Positions 7,327 to 18,866 of a stretch of 39,602 bases of DNA are shown piece after piece. The position numbers and the translations under genes are program-made. Origin of the DNA: Streptomyces sp. Isolate_45. GTDB taxonomy: Bacteria > Actinomycetota > Actinomycetes > Streptomycetales > Streptomycetaceae. The notes under the pieces were generated by a model that saw only the letters and a list, made by a program, of their open reading frames with translations, was not told the DNA's origin and did not search any database. Where the stretch lies: contig NZ_JANFAK020000077.1 of the NCBI RefSeq assembly GCF_024721315.2, forward strand, positions 1-39,602, read 5' to 3'. Each line of letters begins with the position of its first letter. The first letter of the stretch is position 1.

Positions 7327-7366
7327 TTGATTTCACCCCCCGGCCCGCACGGCCCCACCACCCGCG

Positions 7367-8023
7367 CTACGGCTCCTCGGCCACCGACGAGCGCCGGTTC
7401 CAGGCCAGCGGCGCCCGCCAGTGGTAGCGCATGGCGAGCAGCCGCAGCACGAAGGTGGTGACGATCGCGAGGCCGGTCGTCACGGCGTTCAGCGTCTCGA
7501 AGGCGATGAAGAGCGCCACCATGGCCGCGCCCACGACGGCCGGCACCGCGTACATCTCCCGGTCGCGCAGCAGCGACGGCACCTCGTTGGCGAGGACGTC
7601 GCGCAGCACGCCACCACCGACCGCCGTGGCCAGGCCCAGGGCGGCGGACGCGGTCAGCCCGAGGCCGTACTCGTAGGCCTTGGTCGTGCCCGTCACGCAG
7701 AACAGGCCGAGGCCGGCGGCGTCGAACACGTTGATGGCCCGGTTGATGCGCTGGACCTCGGGATGCAGGAAGTACACGAGCGCGGCGGCGATCAGCGGCG
7801 TGACGAAGAAGCTCAGCTCCCCGAAGGCCGCGGGCGGCACGGCGCCGATGCACAGGTCGCGCAGCAGGCCGCCGCCGAGGGCGGTGACGAGGGCGAGCAC
7901 GGCGATGCCGAAGACGTCGAAGTTCTTGCGCACGGCGAGCAGCGCGCCCGCGGTGGCGAAGACAAAAATGCCCGCGAGGTCCAGGGCGTGCTGGATGCCG
8001 GGCGGGAAGAGATCGTGGAGCAC
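7367..8023 (-). CDS. trimeric intracellular cation (TRIC) channel family protein
   Basis: This 218-residue integral membrane protein belongs to the UPF0126/TRIC family (E. coli YadS/YicG relatives). Two similar halves are visible, each with a glycine-rich kinked helix: GTVLG-like FVFATAGALLAVRKNFDVFGIAVLAL with GGGLLRDL, and GLFCVTGTTKAYEYGL with GGGVLRDVL. About seven hydrophobic helices can be traced. Such proteins form K+-permeable trimers in structural studies; the physiological role in bacteria is unclear. Translation probably begins at GTG 8023. It lies just beyond the strong terminator of the peptide transporter operon, so it is likely a separate transcript. Confidence 0.88.
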   Translation of the reverse strand: MLHDLFPPGIQHALDLAGIFVFATAGALLAVRKNFDVFGIAVLALVTALGGGLLRDLCIGAVPPAAFGELSFFVTPLIAAALVYFLHPEVQRINRAINVFDAAGLGLFCVTGTTKAYEYGLGLTASAALGLATAVGGGVLRDVLANEVPSLLRDREMYAVPAVVGAAMVALFIAFETLNAVTTGLAIVTTFVLRLLAMRYHWRAPLAWNRRSSVAEEP

Positions 8024-8045
8024 CCCGCCATTGTCGCCCGGAAAC

Positions 8046-8085
8046 GGAGCGGGGCCCCCGGGACGTGTCCCGGGGGCCCCGCTCC
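8046..8085 (-). terminator. strong terminator of the peptide ABC transporter operon
   Basis: Positions 8046-8064 and 8067-8085 are perfect reverse complements, giving a 19-bp G/C stem with only GT at the tip. It starts 23 nt after the dppF-like stop codon and precedes the TRIC gene on the same strand. Being symmetrical, it could also block read-through from the other side. Confidence 0.85.
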
Positions 8086-8108
8086 ATCGCTGGTGCCGGT
8101 CTCGTCCG

Positions 8109-9247
<1,139 letters not shown>

Positions 9248-9251
<4 letters not shown>

Positions 9252-10353
9252 AGCTTCGGCGCAATCTCTTCGGTCCAGATCCGGGTCCGCTCGTCCTGCG
9301 ACATGTGGCAGGCGGACCAGTGCCGGCTGTCGTCCTGGACCAGCTCGGGCCGCTGGGTGCGGGTGATGCCGCCCTTGGGGACGTCGGCGTACGGGCAGCG
9401 CGGGTTGAAGGCGCAGCCGCTCGGGATGTTGATCAGGCTGGGGGGCGAACCCTTGACCGGGATGAGGCGCTCGGTCTGGTCGCGGTCGATGCGCGGCATC
9501 GAGCCGAGCAGGCCCCAGGTGTAGGGGTGCCGGGGCTCGTAGAAGACCTTCTCGGCGGTGCCGCGCTCGATGCACCGGCCGCCGTACATCACGAGGATCT
9601 CGTCGGCCATCTCGGCGACCACGCCCAGGTCGTGCGTGATCATGATGACCGCGGAGCCGAACTCCTTCTGCAGGTCGCGGATCAGGTCCAGGATCTGCGC
9701 CTGGACGGTGACGTCCAGGGCGGTGGTCGGCTCGTCCGCGATGAGCAGCTCGGGGTTGTTGACGAGCGCCATGGCGATCATCGCGCGCTGGCGCATGCCG
9801 CCGGAGAACTCGTGCGGGTACGCGTCCACGCGCCGGTGGGGCTCGGGGATGCCGACCCGGTCGAGCATCTCGACGGCCCGTTTGCGGGCGGTCTTCTTGT
9901 CGACCTTGTGGTGGGTGCGGTACGCCTCGACGATCTGGGCGCCGACCGTGTAGTACGGGTGCATCGCCGAGAGCGGGTCCTGGAAGACCATCGCCATCTT
10001 GCGGCCGCGGAGCTTGCGCACGTGGTCGGCGTCGGCGGCGACGAGGTCCTCGCCGTCGAGCCGGACCTCGCCGGAGATGTGCGGGCGGCTGCGGGCGTTG
10101 CCGGTGCGGTGCAGGCCCATGATGGCCAGCGAGGTCACCGACTTGCCGGAACCGGACTCGCCCACGATGCCGAGGGTCTTGCCGCGTTCCAGGTCGAAGG
10201 AGAGCCCGTCGACGGACTTGACGAGGCCGTCGTCGGTCGGGAAGTGCACCCGCAGGTCGCGTACGGAGAGGTACGCGCCGTCCCGCGGGCCGGCCTGTTC
10301 GGGGACGAAGGCGGGCCCGCCGGAGGCGGTGGGGGTGGAGGCGGGGGTCTCGG

Positions 10354-10357
<4 letters not shown>
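9248..10357 (-). CDS. peptide ABC transporter ATP-binding protein (OppD/DppD type)
   Basis: This 369-residue partner ATPase has Walker A GESGSGKSV, Q-loop VFQDPLSAMHPYYTVG, signature EFSGGMRQRAMIAMAL, Walker B ELLIADEPTTALDVT and the switch histidine in MITHDLGVVAEMADEI. The C-terminal INIPSGCAFNPRCPYAD again carries the oligopeptide-family cysteines. The GTG at 10357 overlaps the permease stop by 4 nt (GTGA), as does its own end with the next gene, so the three cassette genes B-D-F are tightly coupled. The N-terminal 30 residues are Pro/Thr/Gly-rich and probably disordered. Confidence 0.95.
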
Positions 10358-11355
<998 letters not shown>

Positions 11356-11377
11356 TGCAGTCGGCCGCCCGGGGCGG

Positions 11378-11410
11378 GTGGCCGCCGTCCCTCGTGGGGA
11401 CGGCGGCCAC
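11378..11410 (-). terminator. intra-operon hairpin between binding protein and permease genes
   Basis: GTGGCCGCCGTCC (11378-11390) and GGACGGCGGCCAC (11398-11410) are perfect 13-bp arms with a 7-nt loop. Located in the 145-bp gap after the binding-protein gene, it probably acts as a partial terminator or a 3' stabiliser, giving excess binding protein. Confidence 0.65.
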
Positions 11411-11500
11411 CGCCTGCGGCCTTCACCTGCCCTTCGGACTAGCGCATGTGCGGTGAAGGCACTTACTTGCGTGCTGAGTTGCTTTGAACCTGGCCTGCGA

Positions 11501-13267
11501 CTACTTGGCGGCGATGCCCACCGTGGCAAGGTCGATCTTGCCCATGGAGTCGTTGAAGTAGACGTTCGTCAGGCGCGGGTTGTGGTAGACGAAGGCCTTG
11601 TCGAAGTTGATCGGCAGGTAGAGCGCCTTCTCCATGACCTTCTTGTTGATCTCCGTGTAGAACGGAGCGGCGGCCTCGGGCGTGGCCGCGGAGGCGGCCT
11701 TGTCGAAGAGACCGTTGACCTCGGGGTCGTTCAGCTCGGTGTAGTTGTTGTTGCCGTTCGGCAGGATGAACGAGCCGTCGACCAGGGGCTGGAGGAAGCC
11801 GGCGCCGGAGTTGTAGTCGGCACCCCAACCCATGACGATGATGCCGTAGTTCTTCTTCTTCACGTTCTCGGGCGAACCGATCGTGGAGGAGGAGAGCTTG
11901 CCGTCGTACTGGTCGATCGTCGCCTTGATGCCGACCTTGGCGAGGGCCGCCTGCAGGGACTCCGCGCTCTTCACCTCGGGCGCGCGGTTGTTGCGCACGG
12001 CGATGGTGGTCTCGAAGCCGTCGGGCTTGCCACAGGCCTTGAGGGCCTCCTTGGCCTTGGCCTCCTGCGGCTCGCCCTTCGTCAGGCCGAACGGGTCGAA
12101 GGACTTGTCCGAGCCGGGGATGCCGGGCGGCAGCATGTTGGCGCCGAGGTCACCGCTGGTCGGGCCGCCGCGGGCGGTCTGCAGCGACTTCGGGTCGGCG
12201 GCGTAGATGACGGCCTTGCGGCACTCGACGTTGTCGAACGGCGCGACGGACTGCGGGAAGGCGAAGTAGCGGATGTAGCCCGTGAACGGGTTGTCCGCGT
12301 TCTTCTTGAGTTTCTCGTCCTTGAGGACCTTGTTCTTGCCGGCCTGCTGCATGCCCGTGCCGTCGACCGCGAGGTCGATGTCACCGGACAGCAGGCGCTG
12401 GTCCATGTCGTCCGGGTTCGTCGTCACCGTGAAGGAGACCTTGTCCGGCAGACCCTTGCGGATCGTGTCGGTCTTCGGGTCCCAGTTCTCGTTGCGGACG
12501 AAGGTGGCGCCCTTGCCCGCGGTGAAGCTCTCCACCTTGTAAGGGCCGGTGGACAGCGGCTTGTTGGTGTACGTGGCGCCCGTGTCCTTGGCCGCCGGGA
12601 CCGGCGAGGAGGACGGCATGGCGAGCAGGTAGCTGAAGTCGGAGTTGGCGCTCGCCAGGTTGAAGACGACCGTCTTGTCGTCCGGCGTCTCGACCGACTT
12701 CAGACCCATCTTGTTCGGGTCGGTGTCCTTGTACGGGCCGGGGTACTTCTGACCCTGGTCGAGCAGGTCGATCAGGTACGTCGGACCACCGGACAGCACG
12801 TCCTGCGCGAAGACGCGCTCGATGCCGTACTTGATGTCCTTCGAGGTGACCGGCGTGCCGTCCTCGAACTTGACGCCGTCCTTGAGCTTGACGGTGTAGG
12901 TCTTGCCGTCGTTGCTGAGCACCGGCAGGGCCTCGGCGAGGTCCGGGACCAGCTTGGTGCCCGCCTCGCCCGGCTTGCTGTCGTACGCGAGCAGCTGGCG
13001 CACGTAGAGGCGCTGCATGTTCCACACGAAGCCGTAGTAGGCACGCGCCGGGTCGAGGTAGTCGACGTCCTGCGGCGACCAGAGCTTGAGCTCCCCGCCC
13101 TTGGCGTCCGACGGGTTCACGAGACCGGTGGTGGCCGCGTTGAACGCCGCTCCGCCGTCACCGCCCTTGCCCTCGGACTTCTTGCCGTCGCCGTCACCGC
13201 ACGCGGCGGTCAGGGACAGGGCGGCGATCACGGCGGTGATCGCGAGTGCCTGCTTTCTGCGGATCAC
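11501..13267 (-). CDS. peptide ABC transporter substrate-binding lipoprotein (family 5)
   Basis: This 588-residue extracellular solute-binding protein captures peptides for the adjacent permeases. It has a lipoprotein leader (RRKQALAITAVIAALSLTAAC, lipobox LTAAC) and is anchored by the cysteine to the outer face of the membrane. Family 5 features include GLVNPSDAKGGELKLW, LVPDLAEALPVLSNDGKTYTVKLKDGVKFEDGTPVTS, ISTGPYKV-like KPLSTGPYKVESF and DDMDQRLLSGDIDLAVDGTG. The GTG at 13267 is preceded by a clear GGAGG 9-10 nt upstream. Length is normal for DppA/OppA. The ligand may be di- or oligopeptide; the sequence does not decide. Confidence 0.95.
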   Translation of the reverse strand: MIRRKQALAITAVIAALSLTAACGDGDGKKSEGKGGDGGAAFNAATTGLVNPSDAKGGELKLWSPQDVDYLDPARAYYGFVWNMQRLYVRQLLAYDSKPGEAGTKLVPDLAEALPVLSNDGKTYTVKLKDGVKFEDGTPVTSKDIKYGIERVFAQDVLSGGPTYLIDLLDQGQKYPGPYKDTDPNKMGLKSVETPDDKTVVFNLASANSDFSYLLAMPSSSPVPAAKDTGATYTNKPLSTGPYKVESFTAGKGATFVRNENWDPKTDTIRKGLPDKVSFTVTTNPDDMDQRLLSGDIDLAVDGTGMQQAGKNKVLKDEKLKKNADNPFTGYIRYFAFPQSVAPFDNVECRKAVIYAADPKSLQTARGGPTSGDLGANMLPPGIPGSDKSFDPFGLTKGEPQEAKAKEALKACGKPDGFETTIAVRNNRAPEVKSAESLQAALAKVGIKATIDQYDGKLSSSTIGSPENVKKKNYGIIVMGWGADYNSGAGFLQPLVDGSFILPNGNNNYTELNDPEVNGLFDKAASAATPEAAAPFYTEINKKVMEKALYLPINFDKAFVYHNPRLTNVYFNDSMGKIDLATVGIAAK

Positions 13268-13307
13268 TATTGTCCAACCTCCATAGGTGGGTGAATCGAG
13301 AAGCGGT

Positions 13308-14300
13308 TCAGCTGCCCTTGGGGTCGAGTGCGTCACGCAGCCCGTCCCCGAAGAGGTTGAACGCCAGGACGGTGATGAAGATCGTGATACCCGGGACCAC
13401 CATGTACATGGGGTCGTCCTGGTAGATGGGGATGGCGTCGGACAGCATCTTTCCCCAGGAGGCGGTGGGCGGCTTGACGCCGGCGCCGAGGAAGCTGAGG
13501 GCCGCTTCCGTCAGGATGTTGGTCGGGATGATCAGCGTCGCGTAGACGAGGATCGGCGCGACCAGGTTCGGCAGCAGCTCCTTGATCAGGATGTAGCCGC
13601 GGCCGGCGCCCAGGCTGCGGGCCGCCTCGACGTACTCGCGCTCCCTCAGGGAGATCGTCTGGCCGCGGACGATGCGGCCGATGTACGGCCACCCGAAGAA
13701 GCCGATGACGACGATCAGCACGCCCATGCGGACGCCGGAACCCTCGAAGCCCAGAAGGGAGTTGGGGACGACCGAGACCAGGGCGATGGTGAACAGCAGC
13801 TGCGGGAAGGCCAGCAGCAGGTCCATCAGGCGGCTGATGACGCCGTCCACCCAGCCGCCGAGGAAGCCCGCCAGCGCGCCGAGGAAGCTGCCGATGACGA
13901 CCGAAACGAAGGCCGCGAGGAACGCGACGACCAACGAGATGCGGGCGCCGTAGACGATCCGGCTGAACACGTCGCGGCCGTTGGTCGGTTCGACGCCCAG
14001 CAGGAACTCGGAGCTCATACCGCCGAAGGAGCCGATCGGCGTGCCCAGGTCCGGGTCGATCATGTCCTCGTGGAACTCGTTGGGCGGGTGGCCCAACAGG
14101 CTCACGATCTGCGGTGCGAACACCGCGATCAGGATCAACAGGATCACGACCACGCCGCCGGTCAGCGCGACCTTGTCACGCTTGAGCCGCATCCAGGCGA
14201 TGCGACCGGGCGAACGGCCTTCGATGGCTTTGGCAGGGACGTCGGCTACGGACACGGGTGCGGGTGTTTCCGCGCTCGTGTCGTGCAGTGGTGCCGTCAT
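13308..14300 (-). CDS. peptide ABC transporter permease (OppC/DppC type), first gene of the operon
   Basis: This 330-residue permease starts with a ~35-residue hydrophilic tail, then RIAWMRLKRDKVALTGGVVVILLILIAVFAP, the typical DppC N-terminal helix. The core carries the coupling loop REREYVEAARSLGAGRGYILIKELLPNLVAPILVYATL, and the protein ends with FGDGLRDALDPKGS, the family's usual C-terminus. I chose ATG 14300. The operon order is C-A-B-D-F, with the permease C gene leading instead of the binding protein. The promoter must lie in the gap upstream, which carries a run of GTGCGGA repeats. Confidence 0.94.
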   Translation of the reverse strand: MTAPLHDTSAETPAPVSVADVPAKAIEGRSPGRIAWMRLKRDKVALTGGVVVILLILIAVFAPQIVSLLGHPPNEFHEDMIDPDLGTPIGSFGGMSSEFLLGVEPTNGRDVFSRIVYGARISLVVAFLAAFVSVVIGSFLGALAGFLGGWVDGVISRLMDLLLAFPQLLFTIALVSVVPNSLLGFEGSGVRMGVLIVVIGFFGWPYIGRIVRGQTISLREREYVEAARSLGAGRGYILIKELLPNLVAPILVYATLIIPTNILTEAALSFLGAGVKPPTASWGKMLSDAIPIYQDDPMYMVVPGITIFITVLAFNLFGDGLRDALDPKGS

Positions 14301-14736
14301 CGTGGTGGGGACCCCTCTCGGCCGACGGTAGCCGGCCCATGCCCGCCGCTGTGGCGGCGTTGGTGCGGAGTGGCGCTCGGAGTGCGTGGTACACGCAGAA
14401 CGCGTGCGGAGTGCAGGGTGCGGAGCAGCTGAAGTGCGGAAAGTGCGGGAAGTGCCGTGCGGAACAACAAGCGAAGTCCACGTGCCGAACCGGGTCCCGC
14501 AGGACTGACCGGCTCTTGGGTGGGGAGTCTTCATCGGGCGCTCGACCAGCCGCCAGACCCGCAGATGAATGGATGCGCAACCGTGATCTGACGCATCGGT
14601 TCCCGTTATCCGGACTCCGCTGTCGGCTCAGCGGAGCAAGACCGGCCGTTCGGTACCTAACCGGACATCGCGCCCAACTCGCAGGAGGAGTGCGCCTATT
14701 GGGCGCCCATCAGGGATGAAATCCGGACAAGACGAA
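14301..14736. promoter_or_regulatory. gene-free upstream region of the peptide transporter operon
   Basis: No coding frame with normal codon use is visible here. The heptamer GTGCGGA occurs exactly at 14363, 14404, 14418, 14434 and 14457, with a near copy (GTGCGGG) at 14443, mostly spaced 9-16 bp. A 7-bp inverted repeat, CTCCGCT (14615-14621) and AGCGGAG (14630-14636), lies farther upstream. The repeats sit 60-160 bp before the first start codon and could be a multimeric regulator site or a structured leader. No convincing -35/-10 pair was found. Confidence 0.45.
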
Positions 14737-14766
14737 AGCCGCCGGGAACCGTGGTTCCCGGCGGCT
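14737..14766 (-). terminator. terminator of the SseB-family operon
   Basis: AGCCGCCGGGAACC (14737-14750) and GGTTCCCGGCGGCT (14753-14766) are perfect 14-bp arms. Read on the minus strand the stem is followed by TTTCGTCTTG, a partial U-tract, so this looks like a Rho-independent terminator about 110 bp after the SseB gene. Confidence 0.8.
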
Positions 14767-14874
14767 CGAAGTCCGTCGAAGGGGTCCGTCCCAGAGTGCG
14801 GGCAGCTGCCCGAATCCCCTGTAGGTGACCTGGTGAAAGCCCTCCGGGAGCCTCCCGGCGGCCTCCGGCGCCCG

Positions 14875-15615
14875 CTAGTGGACCGCCGCCTGACCCTCCC
14901 GGTCGTAGAACGGACGGGTCTGCGCGCGCAGCCACATCGCCACCGGGTCGTGCTCGTCGGCCAGTGCGACGGTGCACACCGGCACCCCCTCGGGCACCGC
15001 CCCCACCGACTGCCGCATCATCTCCCGTACGGATTCCAGCGCGGGCGCGGAGGCGTCGTAGAGGTCGAGCCCGACCGCCAGGTACGCCGACCCCAGCGAG
15101 GGCTGCACCCAGGCGCGGCGCAGCGAACGCACGGCGGGCGTGCGGTGCGCGTGGCGGGTCAGCAGCCCGTAGAACTGCGGCAGCTCCAGGGAGGGCTCGG
15201 AGAGCCGCAGCGGGCCCGCCGGCATCCGGTCCAGACCGGTGGCGATCCTGCGCAGGTCGGCCCACGGCACGCCGAGGCCCCCGCCCTGGGCGTGCGGGTT
15301 GACCCACAGGCCCCAGCGGTCCGGGTAGAGGGCGCGGGCGATGTCCCGGCCGGTGACCACCTCGTAGCCGCGGTTCCAGCCGCTCGCGGCCAGTTCCTGC
15401 GGCGAGGTCACGCAGGGCGCGTAGCCGAGGCCCTCGACCTCCATGCCCCCGTACTGGGCGTCCGGTGAGCCCGGCTGCCCCTGCCACAGCAGCATCCACA
15501 GCCGGCCCTCCGCGAGGGCGTGCAGCAATGACTCGTAGCTCTCATAGCGCCCGGGAGTCACCTGGCGCAGCATGTGCTCGACCTGCCCGGCCGCGGCCGT
15601 GCCTGACGCACTCAC
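14875..15615 (-). CDS. SseB family protein (enhanced serine sensitivity type), copy 1
   Basis: This 246-residue protein resembles the actinobacterial SseB family. The name comes from E. coli sseB, a multicopy gene linked to serine sensitivity; the biochemical function is unknown. The N-terminal part (YESYESLLHALAEGRLWMLLWQG, YGGMEVEGLGYAPCVTSPQEL) and middle part (ALYPDRWGLWVNPHAQGGGLGVPWADL) follow the family pattern. The C-terminal part (SLGSAYLAVGLDLYDA, VCTVALADEHDPVAMWLRAQTRPFYD) is parallel to that of the next gene upstream, so the two are paralogues. There is no signal peptide. It is the last gene of a probable three-gene minus-strand operon beside the glycine/serine genes. Confidence 0.8.
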   Translation of the reverse strand: MSASGTAAAGQVEHMLRQVTPGRYESYESLLHALAEGRLWMLLWQGQPGSPDAQYGGMEVEGLGYAPCVTSPQELAASGWNRGYEVVTGRDIARALYPDRWGLWVNPHAQGGGLGVPWADLRRIATGLDRMPAGPLRLSEPSLELPQFYGLLTRHAHRTPAVRSLRRAWVQPSLGSAYLAVGLDLYDASAPALESVREMMRQSVGAVPEGVPVCTVALADEHDPVAMWLRAQTRPFYDREGQAAVH

Positions 15616-15671
15616 CCGGTACCCCTCTTCGTCCGCCCGTCGTCCACACGTACCAACCAGCTTAAGCGGCG

Positions 15672-16406
15672 CTACGGGAGGTAGAAGGGGCGTACGCGCT
15701 CACGAATCCACTCCGTGACCGGGTCCTCGGCGGCGTCCAGCAGGATCAACTGCACGGTCCAGGGCACCGGTACGCGCGTGAGGGCCCGTCCGAGGGCCTC
15801 CAGCGGGGCGTCCCGGAACTCGGGATCCCATCCCACCAGCCGGACACCCACGTACAGCTCGGGGGCCCCGCCCTCCACGCTGGCCAGGCACCGGTGGGCG
15901 GCGGCGACCACTCCGGTACCGCGGAACTCCTCGGCGGCGGCGGCCAGGAAGTCGACCGGGTCCTCCTGCCAGTCGGGCTCGAAGAGCCGTACGCGGCCCC
16001 CGGTGGCCGGGCCGTCGAGCGGGTCCCGCCCGGCGCGGCACAACTCGGCGACGGCGGGCGGGGGCAGCGGCACCCCGACGGCCCCCTCCGGGTTCACGGC
16101 GATGCCGAGCTGCGGGGGCAGGCCGCGGGCGAACTCCACGGCCGGGGCGATCACGAAGTCCATGCCGGGGCCCGCGCAGAACCGGAACTGGGCCTCGGAG
16201 CTGTAGACCGGGACGTACGCCTCCCCGCCGATCAGCATGGTCGGCAGGCTGAGGCTGCCCTGCTCGGGGCCGCCGCCCTCGGGCAGCGGTACCCAGACCG
16301 GGCTGCGCCCGAGCGCCTCCAGGATCCGCTCCCCGGCGTCCGTCTGCCCGAGCGCCGCCCCGAGCACCTGCTCCAACTCGTTCGCCGGCCAGCCGCTGCC
16401 CTGCAT
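15672..16406 (-). CDS. SseB family protein (enhanced serine sensitivity type), copy 2
   Basis: This 244-residue paralogue of the downstream gene has NELEQVLGAALGQTDAGERILEALGRSPVWVPLP, then MLIGGEAYVPVYSSEAQFRF and DFVIAPAVEFARGLPPQLGIAVNPEGAVGVPL. These are the classic SseB N-terminal domain features. A C-terminal SseB_C-like segment follows (ASVEGGAPELYVGVRLVGWD to DPVTEWIRERVRPFYLP). I chose ATG 16406, with AGGG close upstream. It lies 56 bp before the other SseB gene and 68 bp after the P-loop ATPase gene, all on one strand. The shared end motif (VxxWxRxxxRPFY) supports common origin of the two copies. Confidence 0.85.
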   Translation of the reverse strand: MQGSGWPANELEQVLGAALGQTDAGERILEALGRSPVWVPLPEGGGPEQGSLSLPTMLIGGEAYVPVYSSEAQFRFCAGPGMDFVIAPAVEFARGLPPQLGIAVNPEGAVGVPLPPPAVAELCRAGRDPLDGPATGGRVRLFEPDWQEDPVDFLAAAAEEFRGTGVVAAAHRCLASVEGGAPELYVGVRLVGWDPEFRDAPLEALGRALTRVPVPWTVQLILLDAAEDPVTEWIRERVRPFYLP

Positions 16407-16474
16407 GTACCCCTGCCCTCCGTGTGGCGCCGATGTGCTGCCGAGGCTATCGGCTGCGGGCGGGCCGGTCGGAG

Positions 16475-17149
16475 TCAGCCGTGGAACGCGATGGAGGTCA
16501 CGGCGGCGGCCGAGCGGCGGTCGAGGAGCGTCGCCGAGGCGCAGCCGGCGGGCGGGCGCCCGGCCTCGGCCTCCCGGAGCAGTCGGCGGACGGCGCCGCG
16601 GTGGCGGGCGAAGGCGTACGCGGACACCCGGCGCCCCCGCGCCGCCTGCCCGGACAGGGCCTCCTCCGCGGTGGTGTCGAGCAGCAGCAGGTGCAGGGAG
16701 GCGCCCCGGCGGCGGGCCACGGAGGCGAGCAGGCCCCGTACCCAGCTCTGGGTGCCGCAGTCGTGGACCACTACGGAATCGCCGGAGCTGAGCTTGCGCC
16801 ACAGCCCCAGGTAGTGGGTGGCGCGGACGAGCGGCCGGTACGCGGCGTAGGGCAGCGCGGCCGGCATCCGGCGCTCCCAGCGTTCGCGGGCGTCCTGGGA
16901 ATCGATGCCGCCGCCCTCGGCGGCGCGCTTGATCAGTGTGCTCTTGCCGCCGCCGGGCAGCCCCGACACCACGACGATGTCCCCCGCCGGCCAGCCGAGC
17001 CGCTGCGGCCCGCGCACGGCGGATCCCCGCAGGTCACGGACCCGTCCGACGCCCTCGACGACGACGCGCGGATCCAGGCCCGCGCCCCGCTGGGCCGGCA
17101 CCCCGTCGACCCCGGCGCCTCCGTCGACGGTTCCCGTCGTGGTGACCAC
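16475..17149 (-). CDS. P-loop AAA-type ATPase/kinase-like protein
   Basis: The 224-residue protein carries a Walker A motif, VVSGLPGGGKSTLIKRA, at about residues 50-65, and VVVHDCGTQSWVRGLLASVARRRGASLHLLLLD, which looks like a Walker B and base-recognition region. It resembles the zeta-toxin/polynucleotide-kinase-like P-loop proteins annotated as AAA family ATPases. No toxin partner is adjacent, so I do not call it a toxin. I chose GTG 17149, which has GGAGG 6-7 nt upstream; a GTG at 17164 with GGGGGAG is equally possible. It is divergent from the glycine-riboswitch transcript and heads the SseB operon. The substrate is unknown. Confidence 0.7.
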   Translation of the reverse strand: MVTTTGTVDGGAGVDGVPAQRGAGLDPRVVVEGVGRVRDLRGSAVRGPQRLGWPAGDIVVVSGLPGGGKSTLIKRAAEGGGIDSQDARERWERRMPAALPYAAYRPLVRATHYLGLWRKLSSGDSVVVHDCGTQSWVRGLLASVARRRGASLHLLLLDTTAEEALSGQAARGRRVSAYAFARHRGAVRRLLREAEAGRPPAGCASATLLDRRSAAAVTSIAFHG

Positions 17150-17343
17150 TCCGAACCTCCGCACAGCGTCTCCCCCCGAAACGGGGCCGCATGAGCCCCA
17201 TGCCCACTGAGTGTAAAGAGACGGTAATCCGGCGCACCCGGTTCCGCTCTCGGCTTTCTTCCGGGCCCCGCGGCCCGGTCCCGGACGTCCCGTGCAATGA
17301 TGTGCGCCATCTGGACACCAACTGCATACCGGCCGCTTGAATC

Positions 17344-17595
17344 CGCGCGGGAGAGTCCCGGCAGGGCCGCAAGGCCGTGCCCGGGCGCCGAAGGAGCAAG
17401 TACCTCCCTTGAATCTCTCAGGCCCCGTACCGCGTGGATGAGGCAGATCTGAAAAGCGAGCCGCGACACGACCGTCCCCGACGGTCGTCGGAGCGTGCTC
17501 CACCCAAGGTGCAAACCGTGGAGTTGACCCGTACGCGCGGGAACTCCCGGCGAACCTCTCAGGTTCCGATGACAGATGGGGAGGATCGTCCTCGT
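17344..17595 (+). promoter_or_regulatory. tandem glycine riboswitch upstream of gcvT
   Basis: Two glycine aptamers lie in series in the leader. Aptamer 1 (about 17344-17460) has the diagnostic GGGAGAGTCCC, GCGCCGAAGGAGCAA, GAATCTCTCAGG and GATGAGGCAGATCTG. Aptamer 2 (about 17461-17595) has AAGGTGCAAACCG, GAACCTCTCAGGTTCC and GATGACAGATGGGG. It is extended by an extra stem (ACGACCGTC with GACGGTCGT, about 17468-17488). A small stem (GAGGA/TCCTC, 17581-17593) follows, in the place of an expression platform. In known cases glycine binding turns on the glycine cleavage genes, which fits gcvT downstream. Confidence 0.93.
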
Positions 17596-17628
17596 CATGT
17601 CATGCCCTGGGACCCGGGAGCCACACCC

Positions 17629-18744
<1,116 letters not shown>

Positions 18745-18772
18745 TCCCGCACACGGCATCGCGGCACGGACA

Positions 18773-18794
18773 GCCGTACGGGCACCCGTACGGC
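18773..18794 (+). repeat. hairpin between gcvT and gcvH
   Basis: GCCGTACGGG and CCCGTACGGC are perfect 10-bp arms separated by CA, in the 122-bp gap 29 nt after the gcvT stop. It may be a partial terminator or processing site; gcvH has its own strong ribosome-binding site downstream. Confidence 0.55.
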
Positions 18795-18866
18795 GCCGTC
18801 TCGTACCGTCTCAGTAACCAAGACCGCTGTTCGTATCCACTCCCCCGCATCCAGGAGAATCAGGTC

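Noticed and set aside
14258..14719. Plus-strand frame across the peptide transporter promoter
   Set aside because: It runs antisense into the permease gene and through the heptamer repeats with poor codon pattern.
16475..17149. Zeta-type toxin of a toxin-antitoxin pair
   Set aside because: Only the general P-loop fold is visible and no small antitoxin gene lies beside it; neighbours are SseB genes.
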